Shown here in pieces: positions 49,684 to 57,127 of a stretch of DNA of 64,000 bases. The number at the start of each line of letters is the position of its first letter. The stretch's first letter is position 1. Under the pieces are notes generated by a model. That model saw only the letters and a program-made list of their open reading frames with translations, made no database searches and was not told the DNA's origin. The translations under genes and the position numbers were made by a program. The stretch is from Bacillus_AB infantis_B (lineage in GTDB: Bacteria; Bacillota; Bacilli; Bacillales; Cytobacillaceae): the NCBI RefSeq assembly GCF_008180445.1, contig NZ_VTER01000015.1:27179-91178 (forward strand), read 5' to 3'.

Positions 49684-49819
49684 ACAAATCATCTCTCTTT
49701 CTTTTTTATGTATAAAAAGATGCTCCACTGCCAAAATAAGGATGCATCTTGACAGGAGAACAGATTAGTCTACAAATCAAATGCTTTTTGCAGCCAATAA
49801 AAACTAAACGAGGTGTAAC

Positions 49820-50518
49820 GTGAATATTTCGGAATTGCTCATAAGGATCTCTGTTTCATTTCTTGTCCTTTTTCTACTGGCCAGGCTGATGGGGCGGAAA
49901 GAAATTGCCCAGATGACCTTTTTCAATTTTGTATCGGCCATTGCTATTGGATCTATTGCAGCCAACACAGTTCTTAACCCGAATGTTGCCCTTCGGAGCG
50001 GCGTCATTGCACTCACCGGCTGGGCAGTATTCACCATCCTAATGGGCTATCTTGATATCAAATCCAGGAAAGCCAGGGTGTTCCTGGAGGGCCAGCCGCT
50101 GATTGTCATAAAAGACGGCAAGGTGATGGAAGATTCCCTCCGCAAAGCCAGGCTGGATATCAATGCGCTAAGCGCCCTGCTCAGGCAAAAAAATATCTTC
50201 TCCATTTCAGATGCAGACTACGCAATCTTTGAAACAAACGGCAAGCTGTCGGTGCTCAAAAAAGAAGGAAAGCGCCCGCTGACACAAAGCCACGCAGCCC
50301 AGGGGAACCCGGTGCCTAAAGATGCCTATCCGGTCGGCACTGCCGTCATTTCCGATGGCCAGCTTGTCTCCCGGAATCTCGACGGCTTAAACCTTTCCCA
50401 GGAATGGATTGAAGACCAGCTCCAGCAAAGCGGCGCCTCCCTGTCTGATGTCTTTTATGCTGAAGTTCAGCAGAATGGCACCCTTTATGTTGACTATAAG
50501 GATGATCAGCTTCAATAA
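49820..50518 (+). CDS. DUF421-family membrane protein (YetF/YcaP type)
   Basis: A 232-residue protein. Three helices at residues 5-80 contain the family pattern LLARLMGRKEIAQMTFFNFV and GSIAANTVLNPNVALRSG; two soluble DUF421 domains follow (LEGQPLIVIKDGKVMEDSLR; ARLDINALSALLRQKNIFSI; YPVGTAVISDGQLVSRNL). Related YetF proteins are spore or stress membrane proteins of unknown activity. Start GTG 49820 with GAGGTG before it. Confidence 0.9.
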   Translation: MNISELLIRISVSFLVLFLLARLMGRKEIAQMTFFNFVSAIAIGSIAANTVLNPNVALRSGVIALTGWAVFTILMGYLDIKSRKARVFLEGQPLIVIKDGKVMEDSLRKARLDINALSALLRQKNIFSISDADYAIFETNGKLSVLKKEGKRPLTQSHAAQGNPVPKDAYPVGTAVISDGQLVSRNLDGLNLSQEWIEDQLQQSGASLSDVFYAEVQQNGTLYVDYKDDQLQ

Positions 50519-50560
50519 CCTGAGGCAAAGATCTTTAGAACCTGCCCAGCGGGTTACCGC

Positions 50561-50602
50561 AAAGACAGGGACCTGAAACCAGGCCCCTGTCTTTTCTTTT
50601 AT
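50561..50602 (+). terminator. terminator of the DUF421 gene
   Basis: AAAGACAGGG-ACCTGAAACCAGG-CCCTGTCTTT then TCTTTT. Confidence 0.85.
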
Positions 50603-50603
50603 G

Positions 50604-51248
50604 CTATTTCACCAGTTCTGCAAATTGCTCCAGCTTCTCAAGGCTTGTCAGGCTTTCGTTGCACTTCACACTGTCGCTGCAGATATAATTGCCTTTTCTT
50701 ACGTAAGTCCCTTGAACGGCGCCTTTCTTTTGGGAAACAAACAGTCCTGCCTCTCCATGTTTGCCGCATATGGAACAAATCCCTTTTTGGCTGATCGGCT
50801 TGAAGGTTCCCGACAGGCCGGCAAGCTTATTTTTATACAGCACGGCCATATACCTTCTCCCCGTGCCCTTGTCGTCCCAGGAAAAGTAGGAAAGGCCTTT
50901 CTGCTCCTCCAGCCCGGCTTCAGGCACCTTCAGCTTTTTAGCCTTGGGAAACAGCTTCCTGGCTGCCTGTTCGCCCACTGCCGGGAATGGGATGATATAA
51001 TCCTGCAGGCCTTCCAGGAACCGGTCTGCATCTGTTCTGTCTTTTATATCAGACAACGGGGCAAGAATCTCCTCCTGCTCAGCAGTGAGCTCTGGAAACA
51101 GCGCTTTAGCCTTCTCAGAGGTGATGGCTTTCAGCGCATTCAAAACCCCTTTATCATTTACAGAGCTGTGCCCATTCACAAGGTGGGCTGCCTGTTCTTT
51201 TATAAAATTATACTGGTCGTTCCGGATAAAGTGTTCCATTTCATTCAC
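50604..51248 (-). CDS. elongation factor G-binding protein, FusB/FusC (FBP) family
   Basis: A 214-residue two-domain protein. The N-terminal half (residues 1-80) is a helical bundle; the C-terminal half is the treble-clef zinc finger with ICSICGKHGEAGLFVSQKKG and YICSDSVKCNESL supplying four cysteines (near residues 162, 165, 193 and 198). FusB binds EF-G domains 4 and 5 and releases ribosomes stalled by fusidic acid; chromosomal Bacillus and Listeria relatives are common. Start ATG 51248 with TAGGAG. Confidence 0.85.
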   Translation of the reverse strand: MNEMEHFIRNDQYNFIKEQAAHLVNGHSSVNDKGVLNALKAITSEKAKALFPELTAEQEEILAPLSDIKDRTDADRFLEGLQDYIIPFPAVGEQAARKLFPKAKKLKVPEAGLEEQKGLSYFSWDDKGTGRRYMAVLYKNKLAGLSGTFKPISQKGICSICGKHGEAGLFVSQKKGAVQGTYVRKGNYICSDSVKCNESLTSLEKLEQFAELVK

Positions 51249-51348
51249 TCCTATTCTGGCCCGGATCAGGCTGTTGATTTCTCAAGACAATTATAAGAAA
51301 AATCAGCAGCCGGGAATAGGCAGAGAATGACTCTGAACCAAAGTGTAC

Positions 51349-51627
51349 CTACTGCCTGCGTTTCTGTTTTGAATAGACTATCTTTTTGATTGTTTCATTG
51401 GCCAGGAAGTATTCGTCCGCCAGCACTTCGACCGGCTTTCCGTTCCGGAATGCCTTCCTGATCTCCTCATTGCGTGCATCAATCTGCTTCCGCCCTCCGG
51501 AGGACTCCCCCCACTTTTGCCGGGCAGCCTCAGGCTTGGGAATATAGATCATCTCACCTTGAATATATTTCTGTATCTCCGCTATCAGCTCTTCAGGCAA
51601 AACAGCGGCTGCTTTTACATAGCTCAT
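51349..51627 (-). CDS. CD3324-family protein, Mor-like helix-turn-helix
   Basis: A 92-residue protein of the small CD3324 type: VLPEELIAEIQKYIQGEMIY, YIPKPEAARQKWGESSGGRK and RNEEIRKAFRNGKPVEVLAD, then EYFLANETIKKIVYSKQKRR, which reads as a helix-turn-helix like Mor/C regulators. GGAGCTGG lies upstream. Role unknown. Confidence 0.75.
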   Translation of the reverse strand: MSYVKAAAVLPEELIAEIQKYIQGEMIYIPKPEAARQKWGESSGGRKQIDARNEEIRKAFRNGKPVEVLADEYFLANETIKKIVYSKQKRRQ

Positions 51628-51708
51628 TTCGGCCAGCTCCTTATTTTAATGGTTTCTTAAATAAGGGGCAAAGCCAGTAATAGAAATGAGATCACATTGT
51701 AAGGGCGA

Positions 51709-51804
51709 TTATATAGATCTTCTCCCCATGCAAAGTATCGCCTTTCCTCTTACAGGCTTTGCATGAGCCGCTCCAGTATCCGGCAGCCGGAATATTTCTG
51801 CCAT
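51709..51804 (-). CDS. possible 31-residue small protein
   Basis: ATG 51804 is preceded by the very strong site GGGAGGTGG and, 30 bases further, by TATAAT. The product reads MAEIFRLPDTGAAHAKPV then RGKAILCMGRRSI. The second half of the gene lies in a long inverted repeat (51727-51765). No homology recognised; the RNA structure may be the functional element instead. The remainder of the 51628-51975 gap holds the HesB-like gene's terminator. Confidence 0.35.
   Translation of the reverse strand: MAEIFRLPDTGAAHAKPVRGKAILCMGRRSI
51727..51765. repeat. inverted repeat
   Basis: CATGCAAAG (51727-51735) and CTTTGCATG (51757-51765) are perfect 9-base arms; inside, GCCT and AGGC extend the stem after a bulge. 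Confidence 0.6.
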
Positions 51805-51927
51805 TATATCCACCTCCCGATTATCCTGATTTTGGTATTCATTATAGTACAATTCGAGTGTGTCTGCATGTTTTTTGTGAGAACAGGCTGCATGCTCTGC
51901 AGCTGCCCCTGTGCCTTGAGGAATAAC

Positions 51928-51972
51928 AAAAAAAAGCATGTAAAAGAGCAGAAGCCCTTTCCATGCTTTCTT
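51928..51972 (-). terminator. terminator of the HesB-like gene
   Basis: On the minus strand AAAGCATGGAAAG pairs imperfectly with CTTTTACATGCTTT and is followed by a T run. Confidence 0.75.
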
Positions 51973-51975
51973 ATT

Positions 51976-52254
51976 CTAGCAGCAATTGCCCGTATTCCCC
52001 AGCAGTACAAGGCCTTTCTTGTCCCCGCTGAGATCAAGGACCAGATCCTCTACATTCGGTTCAATGATCGGATCGATTGCCACCGTGATTTCATTGATTG
52101 TTGATACATTGTCGTCCTCTTCCGGCTCATCCAGAGCCAGTCCTACTTTTGGCTGTCCTCAGCCATAGCCTGCGAAATATATGCGGATATTGCGGGCATT
52201 TTCTTTTTCAAACATCTGCTTTAAAATATCGCGTGCCTGATCGGTGATTTGCAT
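51976..52254 (-). CDS. HesB/IscA-like protein with in-frame TGA (candidate selenoprotein)
   Basis: A 92-codon frame from ATG 52254 (GGAGG eight bases before) to TAG 51976, interrupted only by TGA at codon 32 (52161-52159). The product reads MQITDQARDILKQMFEKE, RIYFAGYG-(TGA)-GQPKVGLALDEP, ITVAIDPIIEPNVEDLVLDL and ends in LLGNTGNCC. HesB/IscA proteins have a conserved Fe-S cysteine at the TGA position, and HesB-like selenoproteins with selenocysteine there are known from bacteria. A stem CTGGCTC/GAGCCGG with loop TGGAT begins 18 bases after the TGA. If TGA is decoded as selenocysteine the gene is whole; otherwise it is a nonsense pseudogene. Confidence 0.75.
52116..52141 (-). promoter_or_regulatory. 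candidate bacterial SECIS stem-loop
   Basis: CTGGCTC pairs with GAGCCGG (7 bp, one G-U pair) around the loop TGGAT; the loop begins 26 bases after the TGA and has a G in its first two positions, as asked for in bacterial SECIS descriptions. The stem lies on the minus strand within these positions. It also encodes the conserved LALDEP segment, so chance cannot be excluded. Confidence 0.45.
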
Positions 52255-52426
52255 CTGTATTTCCTCCTTTGCTGTTATGATTACTTTACCATACAAACAC
52301 CCGGGCTGGTATCAAATCAGCTCCCCACAGCCCTGGGACTGTCATCCAATTGCTTCCTGCGATTGCATTTTTGCCCCAAGACTGTCAGACTAGGATTGAC
52401 AGATTATGAAGGCGAAGGTGAAAAGC

Positions 52427-52810
52427 TTGATTGAAGTTAGAATCTCAAACATTACCGATGATGAAACCAATAAAGGTGTGTTCGCTACCCGTGATATCAA
52501 AAAGGGAGAGCTGATCCACAGGGCCCCGGTACTTGCATATCCAAATGAAGAACATAAATATATTGAAAAAACCAGGCTCGCCGACTATGTATTCGAGTAT
52601 GGGACGAACCATTCTGCCCTTCTCCTTGGATACGGAATGCTGTTCAACCATTCCTATGAGCCGAATGCCGATTATGAAATCAGTTTCGAGAATCACTCTT
52701 TTGATTTCTATGCTTACAAGGATATTAAAAAAGATGAAGAAATCATGATCAACTATAACGGCGATCCTGATGATGATGCTCTCCTATGGTTTAACGGAGG
52801 AGAAGAATAA
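52427..52810 (+). CDS. SET-domain protein (putative protein lysine methyltransferase)
   Basis: A 127-residue protein that is little more than a SET domain: GVFATRDIKKGELIHRAPVL (N-terminal SET strand), LLLGYGMLFNHSYEPNADYE with the NHS motif that binds SAM, and DEEIMINYNG with the catalytic-site Tyr. I set the start at TTG 52427, six bases after GAAGGTG; an ATG at 52406 has no ribosome site. Bacterial SET proteins are few and their substrates mostly unknown. Confidence 0.82.
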   Translation: MIEVRISNITDDETNKGVFATRDIKKGELIHRAPVLAYPNEEHKYIEKTRLADYVFEYGTNHSALLLGYGMLFNHSYEPNADYEISFENHSFDFYAYKDIKKDEEIMINYNGDPDDDALLWFNGGEE

Positions 52811-52833
52811 GGAGGGGCAGCTCCCCTCCTTAT
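52810..52833. terminator. bidirectional terminator
   Basis: AAGGAGGGG-CAG-CTCCCCTCCTT between two convergent genes. Confidence 0.75.
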
Positions 52834-53112
52834 TCACTCTACCATCCTGCTGTTCACATAAAATACGAGCCCCATCATAATGGCTATACAGAGCATGATC
52901 AAAAACTTCGGTGAACCCACTCCCAGAATGCCGCCGATAATGAGAACAATGCCAAGAACCGCTTCCGTTCCCCCCACCAAATGGGCCAGTTTCTTTTTGT
53001 CCCTCACCCTTTTTTCATTAAACCCCGATAAAAGCCACGTCATTTTCTTAACACCCACCAAAAAACCAAGCACAAGAAAAATAGTCCCAAAAATAAGTAA
53101 ATCCTGATTCAT
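52834..53112 (-). CDS. DUF3784-like small membrane protein
   Basis: A 92-residue protein with three helices: FGTIFLVLGFLVGVKKMTWL, EAVLGIVLIIGGILGVG and LIMLCIAIMMGLVFYVNSRM. GFNEKRVRDKKKLAHLVGG between helices 1 and 2 is typical of DUF3784 proteins. AAGGAG is nine bases before ATG 53112; the ATG at 53121 is directly on the ribosome site. Four palindromic repeats lie upstream. Confidence 0.75.
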   Translation of the reverse strand: MNQDLLIFGTIFLVLGFLVGVKKMTWLLSGFNEKRVRDKKKLAHLVGGTEAVLGIVLIIGGILGVGSPKFLIMLCIAIMMGLVFYVNSRMVE

Positions 53113-53221
53113 CCATTCCATCTCCTTAAAATTTCTTCATTATGGCCGGAATAATGTAAAACGGAATAAAGAGGGTTGCCAGCAGATAAATTATGATCGT
53201 TTCTTTGCCCAGGCATTGTTG

Positions 53222-53415
53222 TTCAAATGTTTAATTAAAGCCTCACATACCTGGCAGCAGCAGTCCATTATTATCCTTAGTCAAACGTTTGATTAAAGCC
53301 TTATAACTTTTGCAGCAGCAGTCTATTTGCTCTTAATCAAACGTTTGATTAATACCTTGGATACTGTGTCAGCAGTACTATTGCCGCCCTTAATTAAACA
53401 TTTGATTAATACCTT
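53222..53415. repeat. four palindromic repeats about 57 bases apart
   Basis: Cores TCAAATGTTTAATTAAAGCC (53223), TCAAACGTTTGATTAAAGCC (53281), TCAAACGTTTGATTAATACC (53337) and TTAAACATTTGATTAATACC (53394) lie 58, 56 and 57 bases apart. The perfect forms contain the palindrome AATCAAACGTTTGATT. GCAGCAG or similar words stand between them. The array fills the gap between the end of glmS and the start of the DUF3784 gene; no gene is supported there. Confidence 0.85.
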
Positions 53416-53433
53416 TGCATTTCCACACCTATG

Positions 53434-53466
53434 CAAAAAGGAGGCATCCTGAAAGGAGCCTCCTTA
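53434..53466 (-). terminator. terminator of glmS
   Basis: On the minus strand AAGGAGGC pairs with GCCTCCTT and is followed by TTTGCAT. Confidence 0.75.
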
Positions 53467-53494
53467 GACATACAATATATAATCCTAAATCCGC

Positions 53495-55297
53495 TTACTC
53501 AACCGTAACAGATTTAGCCAGGTTGCGCGGTTTGTCTACATCGCATTCGCGGTGCAGGGCAGCATAATAAGAGATCAGCTGCAATGGTATAACAGAGATA
53601 AGAGGTGTTAATAATTCATTAATTTCCGGAATAACGAAGCGGTCTTCTTCCTGCTCAAGCCCCTTCATGCTGATGATGCATGGGTTTGCGCCGCGGGATA
53701 CAACTTCCTTGACGTTTCCGCGGATGCTCAGGTTGACGCTTTCCTGTGTAGCAAGGGCAATGACTGGCGTACCTTCCTCGATCAGGGCAATTGTACCGTG
53801 CTTCAATTCTCCGCCGGCAAAGCCTTCAGCCTGGATATACGAAATCTCCTTCAGCTTCAGTGAGCCTTCAAGGCCGACATAGAAGTCGATGCCGCGGCCG
53901 ATGAAGAAAGCGTTGCGTGTTGTTGCCAGATATTCGCGGGCAATCGCTTCGAATTCTTCTTTGCTGTCACAGAGAACCTCCATAGCATTGGCAGCGATGC
54001 CAAGCTCCTGAACCAGGTTAAACGGCAGTCCAAGCCCTTTGCTCTTCGCTGTTACTTCTGCCAGGATGGCAAGTACAGCCAGCTGGGCAGTATATGCTTT
54101 TGTTGAAGCAACGGCAATTTCAGGACCTGCATGAAGAAGCAGCGTGTAATCAGCTTCACGGGAAAGGGTTGATCCCTGTACATTCGTGATGGTCAGTGCT
54201 TTATAGCCCATCTCCTTGATGTTTACAAGCACGGCACGGCTGTCTGCTGTTTCACCGCTCTGTGAAATAAAGATGAATAGCGGCTTTTCTGACAGAAGAG
54301 GCATATTGTAGCCAAATTCGCTGGCAATATGGACTTCTACCGGAATTTTTGCCATTCTTTCGATGAACTGCTTGCCGACAAGGCCGGCATGATAAGAAGT
54401 ACCAGCTGCAATGATATAAATCCGGTCGCTTTCATTCATCGCATCAAGGATATCCTGGTCGATGACCAATTCACCATTTGCATTCTGGTATTTCTGGATG
54501 ATGCGGCGTGTCACAAGCGGCTGCTCATCAATTTCCTTCAGCATATAGTGAGGATATGTGCCTTTTTCAATATCACTTGCATCCAGTTCAGCAGTATATG
54601 GATTTCTGGCAATGATCTGGCCGTCCATATCCTGGATCATGACTTCGTTCTTCTTGACGATAACGATTTCTTTGTCCATAAGCTCGACATACTGGTCTGT
54701 AACCTGAAGCATAGCCATTGCGTCGCTCGCAACCACATTGAATGTGTCGCCAAGGCCGACAAGGAGCGGACTCTTGTTCTTCGCTACAAAGATCGTTTCA
54801 TCATTCTGCTCATCAAGGAGCGCCAAAGCATAAGAACCCTTCAGCAGGCGCAGCGTCTTGCGGAAAGCGTCTTCTGTTGCTTCTCCTTCATTTACGAACA
54901 GCTCGATCAGCTGAACGATGACTTCTGTGTCCGTATCGCTCTGAAGCTCTACACCGCTCAGGAATTCGCGCTTCAGCTGGTCATAGTTTTCAATAACACC
55001 GTTGTGTACGAGTGTGAAGCGTCCGCCAGTACTCTGGTGAGGATGGGCATTCTTTTTGCTCGGTACGCCATGTGTCGCCCAGCGCGTGTGTCCAATCCCG
55101 GTATGGGCTTCCACATCTCCATCAACAATGCTGCGCAGGTCGGCAATGCGGCCTTTTTCCTTGAAAACATGAACGCCGTTTTCGTTCATGACAGCGATCC
55201 CTGCTGAGTCATAGCCTCTATATTCAAGCTTTTCCAAGCCTTTTAATAATACTTCCTTTGAATCAGTGTTTCCGATATAACCTACAATTCCGCACAT
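53495..55297 (-). CDS. glmS: glutamine--fructose-6-phosphate aminotransferase GlmS
   Basis: A 600-residue enzyme that makes glucosamine 6-phosphate for cell-wall precursors. MCGIVGYIGNTDSKEVLLKG places the catalytic Cys at residue 2 (N-terminal glutaminase, residues 1-225); two SIS isomerase domains follow with ITAAGTSYHAGLVGKQFIE-like, SQSGETADSRAVL and FAGGELKHGTIALIE; the end KPRNLAKSVTVE closes the active site. It is preceded by a glmS ribozyme and ends a group with cdaA, cdaR and glmM. Confidence 0.97.
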   Translation of the reverse strand: MCGIVGYIGNTDSKEVLLKGLEKLEYRGYDSAGIAVMNENGVHVFKEKGRIADLRSIVDGDVEAHTGIGHTRWATHGVPSKKNAHPHQSTGGRFTLVHNGVIENYDQLKREFLSGVELQSDTDTEVIVQLIELFVNEGEATEDAFRKTLRLLKGSYALALLDEQNDETIFVAKNKSPLLVGLGDTFNVVASDAMAMLQVTDQYVELMDKEIVIVKKNEVMIQDMDGQIIARNPYTAELDASDIEKGTYPHYMLKEIDEQPLVTRRIIQKYQNANGELVIDQDILDAMNESDRIYIIAAGTSYHAGLVGKQFIERMAKIPVEVHIASEFGYNMPLLSEKPLFIFISQSGETADSRAVLVNIKEMGYKALTITNVQGSTLSREADYTLLLHAGPEIAVASTKAYTAQLAVLAILAEVTAKSKGLGLPFNLVQELGIAANAMEVLCDSKEEFEAIAREYLATTRNAFFIGRGIDFYVGLEGSLKLKEISYIQAEGFAGGELKHGTIALIEEGTPVIALATQESVNLSIRGNVKEVVSRGANPCIISMKGLEQEEDRFVIPEINELLTPLISVIPLQLISYYAALHRECDVDKPRNLAKSVTVE

Positions 55298-55317
55298 ACT
55301 TCTGTGTCCTCCCTAAT

Positions 55318-55362
55318 AAAGGGGGCAAGAAGCCTTTTTTAGAGGGCACACTTGCCCCCTTA
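55318..55362 (-). promoter_or_regulatory. hairpin between the glmS ribozyme and glmS
   Basis: On the minus strand AGGGGGCAAG pairs with CTTGCCCCCT around a loop of about 21 bases, followed by TTATTAGGGAGG with the ribosome site. It may act in termination or in RNA stability. Confidence 0.45.
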
Positions 55363-55371
55363 TCTCTAGTT

Positions 55372-55532
55372 TTTGTTTGTTCAGAAGCATATCCCTCTCT
55401 TTGTCCACCAAGTTGCCTTGATGCTTTAAAGAAGGATTTTCGGTTGTGCTTGCTCAACCGGGAGGCATCCGCCGAAAAATCGATAAACCTCCTCCTCGTC
55501 AACTAGCCCTCTCATGGCTAGTTCAGGCGCTT
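55372..55532 (-). ncRNA. glmS self-cleaving ribozyme
   Basis: On the minus strand the RNA begins AAAGCGCCTGAACTAG (cleavage 5' of GCGCC at 55530) and contains GTTGACGAGGAGGAGGTTTA, CGGCGGATGCCTCCCGG and the P3/P4 arms around TTGAGCAAGCACAACC. This is the conserved core of the glucosamine-6-phosphate-dependent ribozyme, which lowers glmS mRNA when product is plentiful. Confidence 0.95.
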
Positions 55533-55694
55533 TAAAAGTATACCCTGACGACCCACCTTTCTATTATTGAATATGCTTTGCACTATGGTTTGCAAAAACA
55601 GGATAATCATACATCACCACGCGAGACTCCGTCAACTGATATCATAAAAAATACACATTTTCCCATGAAGCTTTGGGGCTCCATATACAAAAAT

Positions 55695-55735
55695 ATGCAT
55701 AGAGGCGCCAAAGCGTTCCTCTATGCATATCTTCC
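55695..55735 (-). terminator. terminator of glmM
   Basis: ATATGCATAGAGG pairs with CCTCTATGCATAT, a 13-bp stem. The T-rich tail is weak on the minus side. Confidence 0.7.
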
Positions 55736-55741
55736 CTTCCA

Positions 55742-57091
55742 TTACTCTTTTAAACCCATTTCCTCGCGGACAACAGCGGCTATGCGCTCCACATAGGCCT
55801 CACACTGCTCCTTTGTAGGCGCCTCAGCCATTACACGGACCAAAGGCTCAGTGCCGGAAGGCCTGACAAGGATGCGCCCGTTTCCGTTCATTTCATTTTC
55901 AACCTCTGTAATCACGGCATGAACCTTATCGTTGTCTGTTACATGGTGCTTGTCTGTAACTTTAATGTTGACGAGCGTCTGCGGGAACTTCCTCATTTCA
56001 TTCGCAAGCTCTGACAGCGGCTTCTTGGTCGCTTGCATGATATTGGCAAGCTGAAGGCCAGTCAAAAGGCCATCACCGGTTGTGTTGTAGTCAAGGAATA
56101 TAATATGGCCGGATTGCTCCCCGCCAAGGCTGTAGCCCTCTTTTTTCATTTCCTCCACCACATAGCGGTCTCCGACTGCAGTCTGGATGCTTTCAATGCC
56201 ATTTGCTTCAAGCCCTTTGTAGAAGCCCAGGTTGCTCATGACTGTGGATACAACTGTGTTATGCTTCAGGCGGCCCTGCTCTTTCAGGTATTTTCCGCAG
56301 ATATACATGATCTGGTCTCCATCAACAATGTCGCCATTTTCGTCTACAGCAATCAAACGGTCTCCGTCCCCGTCAAAAGCAAATCCGGCATCCGCCCCTT
56401 TTTCCTTTACAAAGGCCGAAAGCGCTTCAGGATGCGTCGAGCCTACGCCATCGTTGATGTTAAGGCCGTTAGGGGATGCGCCCATTGTCGAAAGGTCGGC
56501 ATCAAGGTCTGCAAACAAATGTGCTGCCAGTGAAGATGTAGCACCGTTCGCACAGTCAAGCGCAATATGTATGCCAGAGAAGTCTTCATCAACACTTTGC
56601 TTCAGATATTGAAGATATTTCTGTCCGCCTTCAAAATAATCATTCACCTGGCCAAGGTCCGCCCCTACCGGACGCGGAAGCTCATCTTCTGCCTTATCCA
56701 TGAGACCTTCAATTTCCAGCTCCTGATCATCTGAAAGCTTAAAGCCATCAGGCCCGAAGAATTTGATCCCATTATCAGCTACAGGGTTGTGGGAGGCTGA
56801 AATCATGACACCTGCCTGTGCACCAAGGGCTTTTGTCAGATACGCTACTCCAGGTGTTGAAATGACGCCGAGGCGCATAACTTCAGCGCCAATGGAAAGC
56901 AGTCCTGCGACAAGGGCTCCTTCCAGCATATGCCCTGATATGCGTGTATCGCGGCCGATCAATACTTTCGGGCGTTCCTCATTCTTTGTTAGCACATATC
57001 CGCCAAACCGGCCCAGTTTAAATGCCAGCTCCGGGGTCAACTCACTGTTTGCAATCCCTCGTACTCCATCGGTACCGAAATATTTACCCAT
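55742..57091 (-). CDS. glmM: phosphoglucosamine mutase GlmM
   Basis: A 449-residue enzyme turning glucosamine 6-phosphate into glucosamine 1-phosphate. GKYFGTDGVRGIANSELTPE begins domain 1; GVMISASHNPVADNGIKFFG carries the phosphoserine (near residue 101); AFDGDGDRLIAVDENGDIVD binds Mg2+; ILVRPSGTEPLVRVMAEAP is the phosphate-binding C-terminal loop. In several Firmicutes GlmM binds and inhibits CdaA, whose gene is two places upstream. Confidence 0.97.
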   Translation of the reverse strand: MGKYFGTDGVRGIANSELTPELAFKLGRFGGYVLTKNEERPKVLIGRDTRISGHMLEGALVAGLLSIGAEVMRLGVISTPGVAYLTKALGAQAGVMISASHNPVADNGIKFFGPDGFKLSDDQELEIEGLMDKAEDELPRPVGADLGQVNDYFEGGQKYLQYLKQSVDEDFSGIHIALDCANGATSSLAAHLFADLDADLSTMGASPNGLNINDGVGSTHPEALSAFVKEKGADAGFAFDGDGDRLIAVDENGDIVDGDQIMYICGKYLKEQGRLKHNTVVSTVMSNLGFYKGLEANGIESIQTAVGDRYVVEEMKKEGYSLGGEQSGHIIFLDYNTTGDGLLTGLQLANIMQATKKPLSELANEMRKFPQTLVNIKVTDKHHVTDNDKVHAVITEVENEMNGNGRILVRPSGTEPLVRVMAEAPTKEQCEAYVERIAAVVREEMGLKE

Positions 57092-57127
57092 TAAAAATCG
57101 CTCCTTCTAACCATAGTGACATTATAT

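Noticed and set aside
51976..52254. Ordinary frameshifted pseudogene
   Set aside because: No insertion or deletion is seen; both sides of the TGA are in the same frame, start and ribosome site are intact, and the TGA is at the functional cysteine position.
53222..53415. CRISPR-like repeats
   Set aside because: Only four degenerate palindromes; the spacers themselves are related to each other, so it is a tandem duplication.
54329..55207. Long plus-strand frame opposite glmS
   Set aside because: It is antisense to a certain gene, without ribosome site or family motifs, and arises from the codon bias of glmS.
55258..55506. Frames over the glmS leader on both strands
   Set aside because: The sequence is the conserved glmS ribozyme; coding potential is incidental.
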